From contig CM057452.1 in NCBI GenBank assembly GCA_016271365.2, forward strand, positions 1,243,687,001-1,243,751,000: DNA of 64,000 nt. The letters run 5' to 3'. Positions 21,310 to 33,539 of this stretch are shown here, piece by piece. The number at the start of each line of letters is the position of its first letter. Position 1 is the first letter of the stretch. The translations under genes and the position numbers were made by a program. Source of the stretch: Neoceratodus forsteri. Lineage: Eukaryota > Chordata > Ceratodontiformes > Ceratodontidae. The notes under the pieces are model-generated. The model was not told the origin of the DNA, ran no database searches, and worked only from the letters and a program-made list of their open reading frames with translations.

Positions 21310-21311
<2 letters not shown>

Positions 21312-21715
21312 TTATTAAGTGTTCATTTCCATAGACTCTGGGCACTGTACAAACAACAACAACAAAATAAACACATTAATAAAACCAAAATTCAATTACA
21401 GTAATTCCAACAGTTCCATTCATCAGTTAATCATAAAAAGATAGCCAGAAAAAATATGTTTGTAAGCCCTTCTTAAAGGCTTCCACCGAGGGAGCCCTCC
21501 TTAAATTTTCAGGCAAAAAGTTCCACAAGGTGGGCGCGGCAATCGAAAACACCCTATCTCCTGAGCACTGCTGCCTCACCCTGGGACCCTCAAGGGGTGG
21601 CTTCCCCGGCAGAATAAAGTATACTTTGTAGTATTTTGCCCAGGTTTCCTTTTGTATATACACCAGCAGAGAAGGCTGAAATGAGTTCATCCCTTTTGCA
21701 ACCATAGACCAGAAA
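21310..21715 (-). mobile_element. L2-like LINE 3' end (C-terminus plus tail)
   Basis: A 92-codon minus frame (21705-21427) reads GDRVFSIAAPTLWNFLPENL, RRAPSVEAFKKGLQTYFF, the extreme C-terminus typical of L2/CR1-group ORF2. A short 3' UTR with a GTTGTTGTTGTTTGTA block leads into the TATC tail. Only ~400 bp of the element inserted, a usual 5' truncation. Confidence 0.85.
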
Positions 21716-21869
21716 CTTTTTTGGGGTCCTTGCTATCAGTAATGTTAAACATTGCCAACCATTTCTCTTGATACAAGTTTCATTTTTTGTTCTTTCTAGA
21801 TGGTATTATCTCCTTTTTTATGTTTAGATAGTTAAAATTTGTTCTTGATGGGTATTTTTGTGTCCATTT

Positions 21870-22066
21870 GTACAAGTTCATTAATTCTTTTTTGATTATT
21901 TACATATAGCACTGAACCAAATTTGTGTCTTAGGTGCCTTATTATTTTTAATGATATATAATATACAATATAGAATGAAGTACAGGGAACTCTTTTTTGC
22001 TTGTTTACAGACAGCATTAAACCAGTTTTGTGTCTTAGGGGCCTTATTATACTTTTTGCCATATAA
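21870..22066. repeat. ~105-bp tandem duplication
   Basis: Two copies share TTTGTGTCTTAGG(T/G)GCCTT, ATTA and a CATATAATAT ending, spaced ~105 bases, within the linker piece of the I-like LINE. Short frames that span them are not genes. Confidence 0.65.
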
Positions 22067-22450
22067 TATAGAATAAAGAAGAGGGCAACTAGAATGGTTG
22101 TGGGAATGAGTGATAGAACATATGATGAGACACTTAGGGCACTGGGGATGTTCTTCCTGCAGTATTGAAGGCATAGAGGGGACATGTGCCTGGTTTATAT
22201 GGCCTTCCATTAACCTAACCTCTGGGAATGCCTGGGCTTACAAAACAGGATTGCAACAAATCAAAATAGAGGACACCAGTATCAACTAAAGGGGATTTAG
22301 TTATAAAAAAAATAGAGAAAACACTGGTTCACACAGAGGGTAGTGACACATGGAATGCGTTGTCACACAAAGTGGTATCTTGTAGACATATGGAACTACT
22401 GAAAACTGCATTAGATACACATTATGGACTTAATTGTCACCAGGTCTTGG
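22067..22450 (+). mobile_element. CR1-type LINE C-terminal fragment (plus strand)
   Basis: The plus strand reads RATRMVVGMSDRTYDETL followed by RALGMFFLQ, RHRGDMCLVYMAF, then heavily broken text with a HWFTQRVVTHGM segment. This order is that of the CR1-group post-RT region. Many stops and frameshifts show it is old. Confidence 0.65.
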
Positions 22451-22559
22451 TGTAAATGAGTGCTGGTCTGTCATGGCTTATGCTAATTGACCAGTAAACC
22501 ATCCTATGAATCCCATGAATTCCAGGAATCCTCTGAAGTATAGAGAAATTTCTTTTAAG

Positions 22560-23925
22560 TTATCCTCCATTTGGGGCCCATTGACTGTGGTAAACTATTC
22601 ACCACAGTGGTTAGAGACTGAATCCTCGCTAGCCAGTGACACGGTCTTACTATTCACAGTTTGCTAAATTTGGACAGCTTCCTTTAAGCTTACACTTTAC
22701 TCTATTGGGTTGGTCCATTAAGGCCAGAGCTCAGCTTGAATGTTATTTCAGTTTGGATTGGTCTCAAGCATTATCGCAACCTGTATTAGGGAATCTGAAT
22801 CTTAAGACTGATGGCCAGCCAAGTAAGACCTCATTCTGCACACAAATGAAAGGGGGGGCCATTTCCCATTTGTTAGTGGGAGATAAAGTTCTGCATGTCA
22901 GTCCACCAAGCTCCTTTTCTCACTCCTTGATATCGATTACTTCAGATTCTGACAGATCACCCATGCTGCCCTCTCCATGCTCTGCCCCAAACCCTTAAAA
23001 TTTGTAACACATCTATATCGGACACATTTTTGTTAATCACAGCTCAGCCCCAGTCGATTTCAGTCTACTACAAATTATTCCAATCCCTAGATTCCGTTGC
23101 TTCATCTTGGGTATGTTATTATTGGATGCAAGCACTCAACATTACAGCAGATCCTAAGCTATTGCAACATATTTGGTGGAACCTTTATAAGTATGTAAAG
23201 CAGGACAGGCTTAGTTGTTTAAAATGGGTAAACTTATTTCCCCACTGTGTACTAGGTGTCATCTGGCGGAGGGGCATCTTTGTCACATGTTGTGGGATTG
23301 TGTAGAAGTAGTGCCTTTCTGGGCAGCTATTAGGGACTCCTTGAATCCCCTCCTTGGATTGGAGAAACTTGTTATGCCTAATATGTGCCTGGTAGGCCTC
23401 TTTCCTCAGGATTTCATTAGCATCTGGAAAGCTCATATGGCACTCATTTTGTCGGTTGCAAAACTCGTGATTTTGCAACATTGACTGGATGACTCAATCC
23501 CACCTTTGCAGGAGTGGCATCAGGAGATAATGACTGCTCTTATGCTGGAGAAGCACATTGCTACCCATAGAAAGCGCTTTCACATATTTCATTCCAGATG
23601 GGAATCTCTCTTTACTCTTATCTGTGTCAGAGAAGTAGTAGTTCTAACTTGTTCCTATTCTCATTCTCCTTTATCAGATTTATCTGTATCTTTGAAGCCC
23701 CACAGGTTTATACTGTGTTAGGGGTTGCTGAGCTGTATAGGTGGTTGGGGTGTTGGGAGATATGGTTTTGTCACCTTCAGTTCAAATCTCGTATTGCATT
23801 AGGGGTTTATCTGTTTGAATAGTGTATATTTCATAGAGTTTTATTGTTTTGTTTGTTTCTTGTTTGTTATTATCTTCTTGCTTGTAAACATTTGTTAAAA
23901 ATTAAGAAAGTTTACAGAATTAAAA
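22560..23925 (+). mobile_element. Tx1/L1-like LINE 3' fragment
   Basis: It covers the C-terminal quarter of an L1/Tx1-type ORF2 and a 3' UTR ending in AAAAATTAAG...TTAAAAAA. The cysteine/histidine motif CTRCHLAEGHLCHMLWDC (about 23250-23305) is the hallmark of this ORF2 terminus. GTTATCCTCCATT (22559) and GTTATCCTGCATT (23929) may be a 13-bp TSD with one mismatch. Confidence 0.8.
22636..23730 (+). pseudogene. L1/Tx1-type ORF2 C-terminal region
   Basis: Frame pieces at 22636-22998, 23030-23305, 23215-23484 and 23506-23721 each continue the previous one after a frameshift. Recognisable stretches are WWNLYKYVKQDRL-like text, the zinc-knuckle CxxC-x6-H-x4-C with the FW that follows it, and LFPQDFISIWKAHMALILSVAK. 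The homologous parts of the full-length element lie at 33.0-33.5 kb. It is non-functional. Confidence 0.75.
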
Positions 23926-24191
23926 AATGTTATCCTGCATTACAGAAGCCTGTGTAGCATTACTAATATTATGCAAAATTTCTTTAGCTTCTGGTCCATA
24001 ATCAAAACCTTTTTTTTTCCTGTAATACTAACCATAGGGAATAGAAAACTTTTTTTTGTTTTCCTGTTGAGTAAGAAATTTATTAATTTTCAGTACCAAT
24101 GGTGCAAGACCACTTTCTGGCCATATATTAATTTCAGAAATTCATATAAATGGTAACTATCTTGATTATATATGACATAGTCAATTGTGCT

Positions 24192-25330
24192 TTACTCATT
24201 GGGTCCAAAATAAGTGATAGACCCTCCCCTGAGTCTACCACTTAACAAAAGCGATGCATTTTCCATTAGAAAAGATTGCAAATTTTTATAGTTTTTGTTC
24301 TTGTTTGTATTCCTGTTTGAATGCTTGGCTATTAAGCCCATGCCCATGTACGAGTCTAAGTGGTTAAAGTTACCAATTCTTGCATTCAGATCACCAGCAA
24401 TCAATGCATTTGTCTGAAGGAATTTATAAAAGTGACTGTTTTGAGGACATTGTTAAGTGATACCCAAACATTATATGAGCAATATAAGGACTCTTTTGGT
24501 GGCATATAAACATTGAAGAGTATGATGTTTTGATTGTCCCATTTAAGGAATGTGATAACATAATTTGTTGACATTATATAGCTCTATCATTTTTCTTCCT
24601 GGCCTTATTTTGACATCAGTGACAAGTCCCCCATATTTCATCCATATTAATTAGGTTTCTCTGCTGGTGAATTGATAACGTCATATCCATGTAGATTCAT
24701 CCCCTCTAATGACCAAGTTTCCTGAAAAAAATACACTATATATTTTAATAAAAGTATACCAATGTCAGATATCTTGCAGTTAAACCCCGCAATATTCCAT
24801 GATATAAAATGTTCCTAGTTAGTACTGGATTAGTCTAAGGACTTATTAGTCAGTTCTTTTATATCAACCACCATCCTAATTAAGACTTCATCAGAGGCAT
24901 TTCCAGGGAAAAATAAGTTTTCCAGGTTATTGAGATTTATGATAAATATGACAAAATGTTTCACTTTTCTAGTATTAGTTATAATTAATTGTGCTATTTC
25001 AGTTGTTTTAACGTGTAGATCAATCTGACTGTCTTCCCACTTTTGACATAATCTTTCTATATTATAAAAGTCCCCTTGCTTAATATTAAGATTGAGCACC
25101 TCCCAACAAAAAGCACCTAATAGTCAGAGAAAGAGATGCTGACTTTTGTTGAATTGCTTTATCCAGTCCAAAATTGGCAAGATCGAAGGGGAACTCTTGT
25201 AATTCTCATGTTCACCTGATAGGTTAGTGTACAAGTTCAGATTCAAGAGAAGAATGAGCGTGCTGTAACACGTTCAGTTTTAGTGTATTCCTTATCTGAT
25301 TTGCATTAACTATTATTCAATCACCGGCCC
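24192..25330 (-). pseudogene. I-like LINE: ORF1 end and APE endonuclease start
   Basis: A minus frame at 25099-24830 (89 codons, beginning in ORF1) is followed by endonuclease text in changing frames. SWNIAGF lies near 24800, FFQETWSLEGM near 24720, and an intact-looking GDLNARIGNFNHLDS in the frame 24404-24192 that ends GSITYFGPNE. STIDYVIYN and HH text are readable just beyond. QETW, GDLN and STIDYV are signature blocks of APE-type LINE endonucleases. Stops interrupt it several times. Confidence 0.75.
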
Positions 25331-25905
25331 AGGGGTGCCAAGGGCTGAAGCGCCGGACACCTAACCTCACACAACACCAACAACCTGTGTTTGGGAATGA
25401 GCACGGGTCGCTGGGGCTCAGCAGGGGAGGAGAAGGATTAAGCATCCAAGGAACTACTCTCCTTCTCCAGGGAGGGGGTCACCAGCAGACAGGGCATGAC
25501 TGTCCCCTAGTGGCTGCTGGGAGAAAAGCACACCAACACTCCAGAAAGGGGAGGAGAGGAGGCAGATGCTTGCAGAAGCATGTGCAGGCATGTGTGCACT
25601 CTCTCCATAGGGCATTATTGCACACCTCTTCTCCTAAGGGGGAGAAAATGAGGAAAAAGTGTCCTAGGTGCGGTAGGAGGAATGCCGATCCCCACAGGCC
25701 CCACACCCATGAACAGGCAGCAATCTCTGCACCAGATCCATTCCATCAGTTTGAGTGATTCTGATCACCCCACCATGGGGGTAAGCCATGGAGAAAAGAG
25801 GATGGTAAGCTACGAGCAGGAGAGACGGGGCTGGGGGATGAGGCATGATGGAGAGCCACCTGGGAACAGAGCAGAAAAGAAACTAACTACAAAAAATATA
25901 TAATT
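25325..25905 (+). mobile_element. GC-rich inserted segment with a CPRCGRR zinc-knuckle-like frame
   Basis: About 580 bases of GC-rich DNA interrupt the AT-rich I-like LINE sharply on both sides (ATTATTCAAT|CACCGGCCCAG on the left, AACTACAAAAAATATATAATT on the right). One plus frame (25387-25758) reads KKCPRCGRRNADPHRPHTHE near its end, a Cys-His cluster such as retroelement structural proteins carry. I could not assign a family. A DIRS, LTR or chimeric SINE origin is possible. Confidence 0.4.
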
Positions 25906-26734
25906 AAATCAATTGAGTGCTAGATTACTGCTGTGCCAACTTCCAACCCTAATGTAACTAATTTTGTTCTGTTTAAACCAGATCTGTTTTGCAGACTTCA
26001 TATTTGACACCATAATGTATGCTGAGATTTTAGTCTTATCTGTAACTCTATATACAGTGAATGGATTTTCATTTGCTTTGTTTATTCAAAGTTCTGCTTG
26101 AAATAAAATTAAAACCAGCTCTAACAATGAAGATCTTTTTTTTTGTTTGTTTTTTTGCAAATGCCTGTTATACATAAAATGGTTTCATTTCCTGTCAGTC
26201 TAATACCTGTAGATTCTTCTGTATTTGGACAAAAATACTCTCTTTGCTCCTTTGAGATCTCCTTTTGTTATAAATTGTCTTCTTTGGTAGTGTTTCATTG
26301 TATTTCAATTTTCCTATTTAAACTATATATCCCTCCTTCCATCTTTGTTTCCTGTAATTTATATTATTTCTTCTGATTTCCTTTCCTCCTCGCCTCACAT
26401 TGATTTTTCCTTTCCTCTTGATGAACAGTCTGATCTTCCTTCCTTCTTATTATCTTTTTTGTTTGTTATTGCATAAATAACTTTGCTTGGTACCTGTATC
26501 ATGAGTATTTGTTTTTTTTTTTTTTTGGCTATTTACTTTGTTTCCTCTATTTTTTTTTAATTTTTTTATCTTTACTCTTGTTTTGCATTTTGTGTGGTGT
26601 CTTCAGGATAATTAAAGTAGGCAATTATAAAATGTGTTTACCACTGTATTTTTTTCTAGTTTGTCCATTTGCATACTTAGAATATCCATTCTTCCTGTCA
26701 CTTCTTTCTTGAAAATATCTATTCCGTTCCTGAT
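25906..26734 (-). pseudogene. I-like LINE ORF1 region (proximal piece)
   Basis: The minus strand reads as lysine/asparagine-rich broken protein text (for example KTKISAYIMVSNMKSAKQIW near 26030), then very T-rich plus-strand sequence. It runs to the TSD of the ORF1-only LINE at 26735, and homologous-style text continues at 35131. Assignment rests on continuity and style, not on a named domain. Confidence 0.45.
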
Positions 26735-26749
26735 ATTATTCAGTATTTC
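26735..26749. repeat. 15-bp TSD, left copy (ORF1-only LINE)
   Basis: ATTATTCAGTATTTC is identical to 35116-35130 and lies exactly outside the A/T-rich 3' end of the minus-strand element. Confidence 0.85.
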
Positions 26750-27393
26750 TTTTTTTAAAACTTTTTATTTAAAATGTTATACAAATGCATAAAACATTAA
26801 AATCCAGAGCATGTAGAAGAGATCATAAGTAACCATTATACATTACTAAAGGAGCATGATCACATGCTACAGTTGGTACAGCATTAGGAGGTATTATTCC
26901 AGTTAATATAGTAGCTTATTTAGCGACATTAGGAGCCATATATGCAGTCAATGCCCACAATTATCAGTTCCTTTAAAGAACAATCACCATGCTGTAACTG
27001 ACCTTTCGGCCCTTTGGTTTAAATTCTGAATAATAATATCAGTTTTCTACATTCCAAAGCTCCCTTAAGCCTCAACTTGTTAGGTTTCTACCAGACCCAA
27101 GGAGTACAAAGTGAGATACTTGTATTAAGAATAACATCAAGTAACATCTATCACATCATAAAGGGAACAATGGAGACTGTAGTGAGCTGGAGACCAGCTC
27201 CTGGCCACATCTCAGGGATGTTACAAACTAAATGGGAGCTGACATTCTTAACATTGCCTCTCCTGGAGAACCAGTTAAATGTAATAAAGACATCTTATTC
27301 ACCCAAACAGAGGGAAAATAGTAGCAAACAGCCTGTTATAACAAGTTGAGGTACAATATCAATGACAACAATTTCAGATTTATATCAACATTT

Positions 27394-27410
27394 AAGATTG
27401 TCCCAGATTT
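27394..27410. repeat. 17-bp TSD, left copy (Tx1/L1-like LINE)
   Basis: AAGATTGTCCCAGATTT is identical to 33726-33742. Confidence 0.95.
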
Positions 27411-27417
27411 AGGGGAG

Positions 27418-27425
27418 TCACGTGA
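27418..27425. promoter_or_regulatory. TCACGTGA palindrome at element position +8
   Basis: A perfect E-box palindrome (the core bound by bHLH-Zip factors such as USF or MITF/TFEB) lies 8 bases inside the 5' end of the Tx1/L1-like LINE, where an internal LINE promoter is expected. The role is inferred. Confidence 0.35.
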
Positions 27426-27582
27426 TGCCAGCTCTGTAGGAGCAGTTTGATCCTTCGCCTCCAGTCTCCCGTCGGCATAAAAGTCGATTTTTTAGAATTT
27501 TTTGGGGTATCAGTGGCTTCATTTTGGTTTTTATAGAAGCATCTAGTTATCCGATCGGCTATTGTGGCATTTTTGAGCGTAT

Positions 27583-28474
27583 ATGGAGGTAGAAATGAAG
27601 AAAAATACGGCCCGACATACACCGCCCGTGTCACCGGCGAAGGCCCAGCCGAAAAAGCCGAGAGTCGCAACGGAAGGTGAATGCCCCAAAAATAGTGGCT
27701 CTACTTTAGAAAACGAGCCCCTGACCCTTGCCCAGTTCTTGGCGGAATTTAAGCCTTTTCAGGCTGAATTGGGTATGGTTGCTGAAGAACTGAAAGCTGT
27801 AACGTCGGCGTTGGAGGAGCTATCAAGGCGCACAGGGGACACCGAAGTCAAGGTCTCCTCGTTAGAGAAACGGGTCTCGAAGCAGGAACCGGAGCTAATA
27901 AATCTTAGGCAGAAGGTTTCCAGGATGGAAGCGAAGCTAGAGGATCTAGAGGGTCAGAGTCAGAGGAACAATTTGGTGGTTATTGGCCTCCCGGAGCGAG
28001 AGGAAGGAGCCGACCCAACCCTTTTCGCCCAGGGCTTTTTTAAGGAGCTGGTAGGCCCGACGCCCTTCGGGGATAAGTTTATAATTGAGTGGGCACACCG
28101 GGCGTTACGAGCAGTGCCAGCTCTGGGTGCCCCCGCGGGTTTTCATCGTCCACTTCCTAAACTACCAGGAGCGCCAATTCATCTTACTGAAGGCAAAGGA
28201 AAGCAAGGAGCTGAACTGGAAGGGGAACCCCATCAGAATTACACAAGACCTGCCTGTAACAGTGAGACAGAGCCGTGCGGAATATCACTCGTTGGTCTCC
28301 AAGTTGATTCCTGCAGGCATAAGATTTAAGGTACTGTACCCGGCGAAGTTGCAGGTCCTGCTTAACGGTCAGTGGGCCACATTTGAGGATGCCTCTGTGG
28401 TGGGTAAGGCCTGGCAGCTGCCCTCCCGGACCTTTTTAAGTAGTCACGGAGATTCGACGGGGATGATGTCCTGA
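27583..28474 (+). pseudogene. Tx1/L1-type ORF1 (RNA-binding coiled-coil protein), frameshifted
   Basis: The first frame (27583-28329) starts with a basic, proline-rich N-terminus. A heptad-rich stretch follows from about residue 60 to 130 (AELGMVAEELKAVTSALEEL, later RQKVSRMEAKLEDLEG), then QRNNLVVIGLPEREEGADPT, the start of the L1 RRM-like domain. Near 28085-28190 the correct reading passes to the second frame (28085-28474), which gives NYQERQFILLKAKESKEL and IPAGIRFKVLYPAKLQVLLN, the C-terminal domain. L1 ORF1 proteins trimerise through the coiled coil and coat element RNA. One frameshift separates this copy from an intact protein. Confidence 0.85.
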
Positions 28475-29775
28475 TTTCTGTTATTTTTGGCTTTGTACAA
28501 GGCTAAGGGATCCCTCGATGGATAGGGGTTAATGACCCTGTACAGCTTTGTTTTTATTTCATTCCACCTGGGTTGAGGATAAATGTGAGTAGCGATTGAG
28601 CCCAGAGCTAAAGGAGTGCAGTCTTTTTGTTTTCCTGTCCTGGAATGCAGGGCTCATTTCCCAGAGAAACAATTCATCTGAATGTAATGTCAGCCCTTGG
28701 TGGACAGCATGTGGCACCTCTCTTGAGTGCGGGGGGTCTCCTCGGTGACGGACAGTAGAGAGTTTAGGTAATGACACGGCTATGTCAGAGAGCATACCGA
28801 TGCCATGTCGCAACTTGCCCCTTGGTTCTGGAGACCATTTTGAAAGGTGTGAGAGCATCTTATCTCCATTCATGATGCGGGCTGTGCGCTGGATTTGTTT
28901 GGATGGCTGCTGCAGAGGGGGCAAATTTGGCTGGAAGGGGATCGCATGGGTATCCATTTGGACTGTGACAATTTGCTCCCCTGCGGTGGTACTTTGGAAA
29001 GACTGAGGAATGGCAGCCAAGCTCTGGTTCACGTTATTACTTCCTTGGACCTGGGGCTATTCGTAACTATCTGGCGATTGGATGCAGACATTGCTATTTT
29101 TCCATCGGGATTATCTATGCTTTTTTCGAGCCACGGACTACTCCGGGTGAAATCCTAGCAGGATAATGGACATTTCTTCCATTTTCTGTTGCCCCCTTTT
29201 TTTTTATATAGATAATGTGAAGCTACTGTAAGGATGATTGAAGTTGTTTAATTGGTTTAAAGAATTTTGGACTGTGTTGATTCTGGGGAAACACGCTGTG
29301 ATTTCGGGGTGGGGACGGGGAATGGGATTAAAGGTGAAATGAGTCTTGAGGAATAAATAAGGGTATATGCTGTGGATAGAGGGTTGATTATGAATATAGG
29401 TACTAATAAAGGTTTTGGTTAAATGGGTTAAATATGCAATGGTATGCTGGGGGGTGGGGAAGGGCTAGCTGGCGGAGCTATGGACGTCATGGACCAAAGA
29501 GCTTTGGGGGTGGGGGGATACTTGAAGGGTGGGAGATGGAGGTGTTGTTGAGGTTTGAGTTATTTAGTTTTGTGTATTACTGGTTCATTATAGGTACTAT
29601 TGGTGGGGTAGGCAGGGTGGTGGGGGTGGGTTATAGTTATGGGGTATTGGGATGGGTTTGGGGATCTGCTCACCCAGATGTTCGTCCCAAAATGGGGTAT
29701 GGAGTAGCTGAGAAGGTAATTAGAGGGAGGTATGTGATTCCTGGGAAAATGGGTAGTCTCTGGAGTTTTGTATGT
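28475..29775. other. 1.3-kb inter-ORF spacer of the Tx1/L1-like LINE
   Basis: Between the end of ORF1 and the first endonuclease text lies 1.3 kb. The first ~680 bases contain a 157-codon open frame on the minus strand (29032-28559) with no known domain. From ~29190 the plus strand is very G/T-rich with many GGGG runs. The spacer is longer than the short gaps usual in mammalian L1. Confidence 0.5.
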
Positions 29776-32700
29776 GGAATGTTAAGGAGTCAGGCAAAAG
29801 ATAAAGAGATATAAGATTTTAAAGCATTTGCAATTATTAAACGGAAGATAGTGTGTTTGCAGAAACCCACCTGCTCTGAGAAGGAACTAAATACACTCAG
29901 ATGTCAGTTTATTGGTCAGATATTTGGGGCTGGATTCAGTACGGCTGGCAGAGGGGTAGCACTTTTGTTACACAGGAAGGTGGCCTTGTGTGTGAGAAGC
30001 AACTTGTAGATCCGCAGGCCGCTACATTTTGGTGGTGGGGCTTTAAATCAAACAAGAATAGTGTTGGGCAGTGTTTACGGGCCCAATGCAGATTCCCCTG
30101 GGTTTTTCACAAGCTTACTAAATATTTTAAGCCCATTTCACTAGTATCCGATAGTCCTGGGTGGGGATTGGAACTTGCCATTCACTCCAGACCTGGATAA
30201 GGATGGTAAGAGAATTAAGGGGCTATCTCCAGCTCAGAGAGCTATTAGGGAACTGGCTGATAGCTTGGGGTTATGTGATCCATGGAGGGTTTTGCATCCC
30301 GCATGTAGAGAATATACATTTTTATCGGAAATCCATAAGTCTAGATCCAGGATAGATTATTTTTTGGTGAGTAAAGGGTTGTTGACAGGGCTGGTGAACT
30401 GTAATATTGCACCTGGAATTTTTTCTGACCACTCTACGGTTTGCTGCTCCCTCAACTTGACCCCTAATACTTCTAGACAGACTACTTGGAAGCTGAATAA
30501 TCAGATTCTATGGTCCACAGAAACAAGGGAATATGTTGGGCGTAGGATTGAGCAATATGAGATGGAGAATAGTCATCTAGCTATTAGAGGAGATTTATGG
30601 TGGTGTGCATTAAAGTGTGTGTTAAGAGGGGAGTTTATTAAGTTAGCAGCAGTGAGAAAGAAGAAGAGGGAGGAAAAGGCTAGATCTCTTTGGTACGATC
30701 TGGGATATTGAGAAAAATCTATCAAAGAATACACTGAAGAGACTAGGGAGCTATTATGTAAATTGCGCATGAGTATGAGGGAATCCTGAGAAAGCGGAAT
30801 ACACGATCTTTGAAAACCAAGGCCCTGTATTTACATCAGGGGAGAAATCAGGTAGGCTTTTAGAGATGAGGTTAAGGTCGGTGGAGGCATCTAGGATAAT
30901 TCAGAGTATTACGTCTAATGTTGACGGGAGGGTTAAAACAGCGCCTATGGAAATTGCTAAGGAGTTTGAAGACTATTATAAGGCTTTGTATAGCCCAATG
31001 ACCCCAAGGCCTAGTAAACAGTAGGTAGAGGATTTCTTAGATGCTTGTAGTCTCCCTCAGGTTTCAGAAGACCAAAGGAGAGAGCTCTCACTTCTGATTT
31101 CGGAAAAAGAGATTTTGGAGGCAATCAACACGCTTTCCAATGATAGGGCTCCTGGTCCGGATGGATTTACACCTAATTTCTATAAAAGTTTTGCGACCCT
31201 GCTATGTCCTGGGTTAACTAGATTATTTCAGAGTATTTTGACTCAGGACAAAGTAGATGGTTATCTTTTCAGCCCTGATAGTGCTTATTCAAGGAAGGAA
31301 AGGAGTCAGATAATTACAAGCTATAGACCAATCTCCTGATTAACTATGATATCAAGATTTTAGCGAAGGTTCTAGCTTCAAGGTTGTCCAGGGTCCTGTC
31401 TAGGCTAGTTCATCAGGATCAGGTGGGGTTTATGAGAGGTAGGCTGGCATCGGATCATTGCGAAATTGGCTCATGTTTTTCCGCTTCCAGGGACTGTAAA
31501 TTTCATGTGTTTTGATGTCAGTGGACGGGAAAAGCATTCGATAGAGTGGATTGGAAGTTTTAGAAATCACTATGGAAAAGTTTGGTTCCGCCCAGTTTAT
31601 CAAGTCGGTGTTTGCTTTATACAGGACCCAACGGCTAAAATATACTGCAATGGGGTATTTTCGGCAAGTTTTTGCTAAACTCTGGTACCAGGCAGGGTGT
31701 CCCTATCGCCTCTTTTATTCAATTTATACTTGGAGCCTCCTCATTAGAATGAGATTAGACCCCAGGGTTAGGGTATTAGAGTCGGTTCGCAGGAGCTCAA
31801 GGTTTCAGCATATGCAGACGATATTTTGTTACATGTTGTTCAGCCAAATAGTTCAGTCCGAGCAGTGCTGGAAATTATTGGGGAATATAGCAAACTGTCT
31901 AACTATAAGATCAATATAGGGAAAACCCAAATTTTCCTCTGAACATGAGAGTGTGTAGGTTGGAAATATTGGAAATGGGGTTGCAATGGACTCCGCATAT
32001 GCTGAAATATTTGGGCATATACTTGGCCAGGTCGGACCATAAGCTAGTCAACATTAACTTGAATGCTATTAGGAATACGATCAAGCAGGACTTGCTAAGG
32101 TGGAGTGGACTACCGCTATCTCTTTGGGGCCGGATTAGTATAGTTAAAATGAATATCCTGCCTAGGACTTTTTATCCACTTAATATGCTCAATGTTTTGT
32201 TGCCCCATAGATGGTTTAGTGAATTGCATGTACTGATTTCTGATTTTATTTGGAAGGGGAAAAGGCCCCGTAGGGCATATAATAGGATGGCGGCTCCCAA
32301 GGAAAGAGCTGGTCTGAAACTCCCACATTTTGGGTTATATTACTGGGCAAGTAGTCTGTGTAAATATATGAAATGGGTGGTTCCTGTCAACAAACTTGAA
32401 TCTCTACCTTATGTCCCCTTGTGGGTTAAATTGGAGATCGAGGCGATTAGGGAGGCAGGATTGGACCCGGTCACTTTTCTTTATTCCACTCCTAAGAGGC
32501 TGCCTTCCAGGCTGGTTAATAACCCAATTGTAAACTTTTTGCGTATTCATAGACAGTTTTGAGGTAAGCTTGGGTATGCTCCGGATAGGGATAGGCATCA
32601 ACCGGTATGTCAAAATTCGAACCTGAGAATTGGAGGGAAAATGATCTCGGTAAGTGGATGCCCCAACTGGAGGGCTGTCCTATGGACTTAATGGAGGAGA

Positions 32701-33500
32701 ACTGAGTATTCTAATTAGGAGATCTTGGTGAAGTATAATATAGAGACTAAACAGGTCTTTAAATTATACCAGCTTACTCATTTACTGATGCAAATGGGGC
32801 CAACCTCCAAGGGGGGTGTGTAGATGGGACCTGGTTTGAATCACTAGTGCAAGTAGTGTGGGAACCACATGCGGTTTCCGGGGTATACAGGAAACTTCTC
32901 GATCTAAGTTTTAGGGATCTGGATTACACACCGAGATATTGGACTAACTGCATGGGCGAGCAAGAGTGAGATTGGGAGGCGGTTTGGAGGCATACATACA
33001 AGTATCTCAGACAGGATAGGTTAAGGGTGATGCAGTTCCATTTCTTGAACAACTTATTTTGGACCCCTGCTAAATTATTTAAGGTGGACAGCAGGTCGGA
33101 CCAAAATTGTTTTCGGGGCCGTAAGGCGGTGGGAGACTTATATCATATTTTCTGGGACTGTCCGCCGATAAAGCAATTGTGGATGCAGATCAAGCAAAGA
33201 GCAGACCCGTTGCTGGGCATAGAACAGTACTTTACCCCTGACATTTGTTTGATAGGAGACTACTCTGGTATTGAGTTTAGGTGAGGTTTTACATGGCTCT
33301 GATCTCAGGATTGCTTAAAAAGGTGGTTCTGCGACATTGGATGACTGACTCTCCAATTTCGTATACGGAATGGTTGCAGGAAATGCTGTTTAATTTGAAT
33401 ATGGAGAAATGGGGAACGGGTAGAGACAATAGGTCTCATGCATTCAAGAGACTTGGAGCTGTTTTTACGCTATGCCTTCCCAGGCGTAGTTGAGCTGAGT
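29776..33500 (+). pseudogene. Tx1/L1-type ORF2 (endonuclease-reverse transcriptase), many frameshifts
   Basis: APE endonuclease: WNVKES near 29780; the best open piece 30175-30711 has EYTFLSEIHKSRSRIDYFLV and FSDHSTVCCSL. RT: RAPGPDGFTPNFYKSF at 31150-31200, an RPIS-type motif at about 31325, and AYADDIL with the catalytic YADD at 31811-31822. Post-RT: a 205-codon frame (31945-32562) with YLGIYL, GRISIVKMNILPRTFYPLN and FIWKGKRPRRAYNRMA. C-terminus: a Cys/His segment with HIFWDCPPIKQLW near 33140-33180. The order matches Tx1/L1 ORF2 of lower vertebrates. At least eight frame changes or stops are present. Confidence 0.88.
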
Positions 33501-33539
33501 AACGTAAGAGGAGGGACGTGGGTGAGCAGATCCTCCCTA

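Noticed and set aside
25387..25758. A zinc-finger host gene exon
   Set aside because: One Cys-His cluster in an island flanked on both sides by LINE sequence. No splice sites or further exons are visible.
28559..29032. Minus-strand 157-codon frame as a host gene
   Set aside because: It lies inside the Tx1/L1-like LINE spacer, with no domain, splice context or codon signal. Kept only as an observation.
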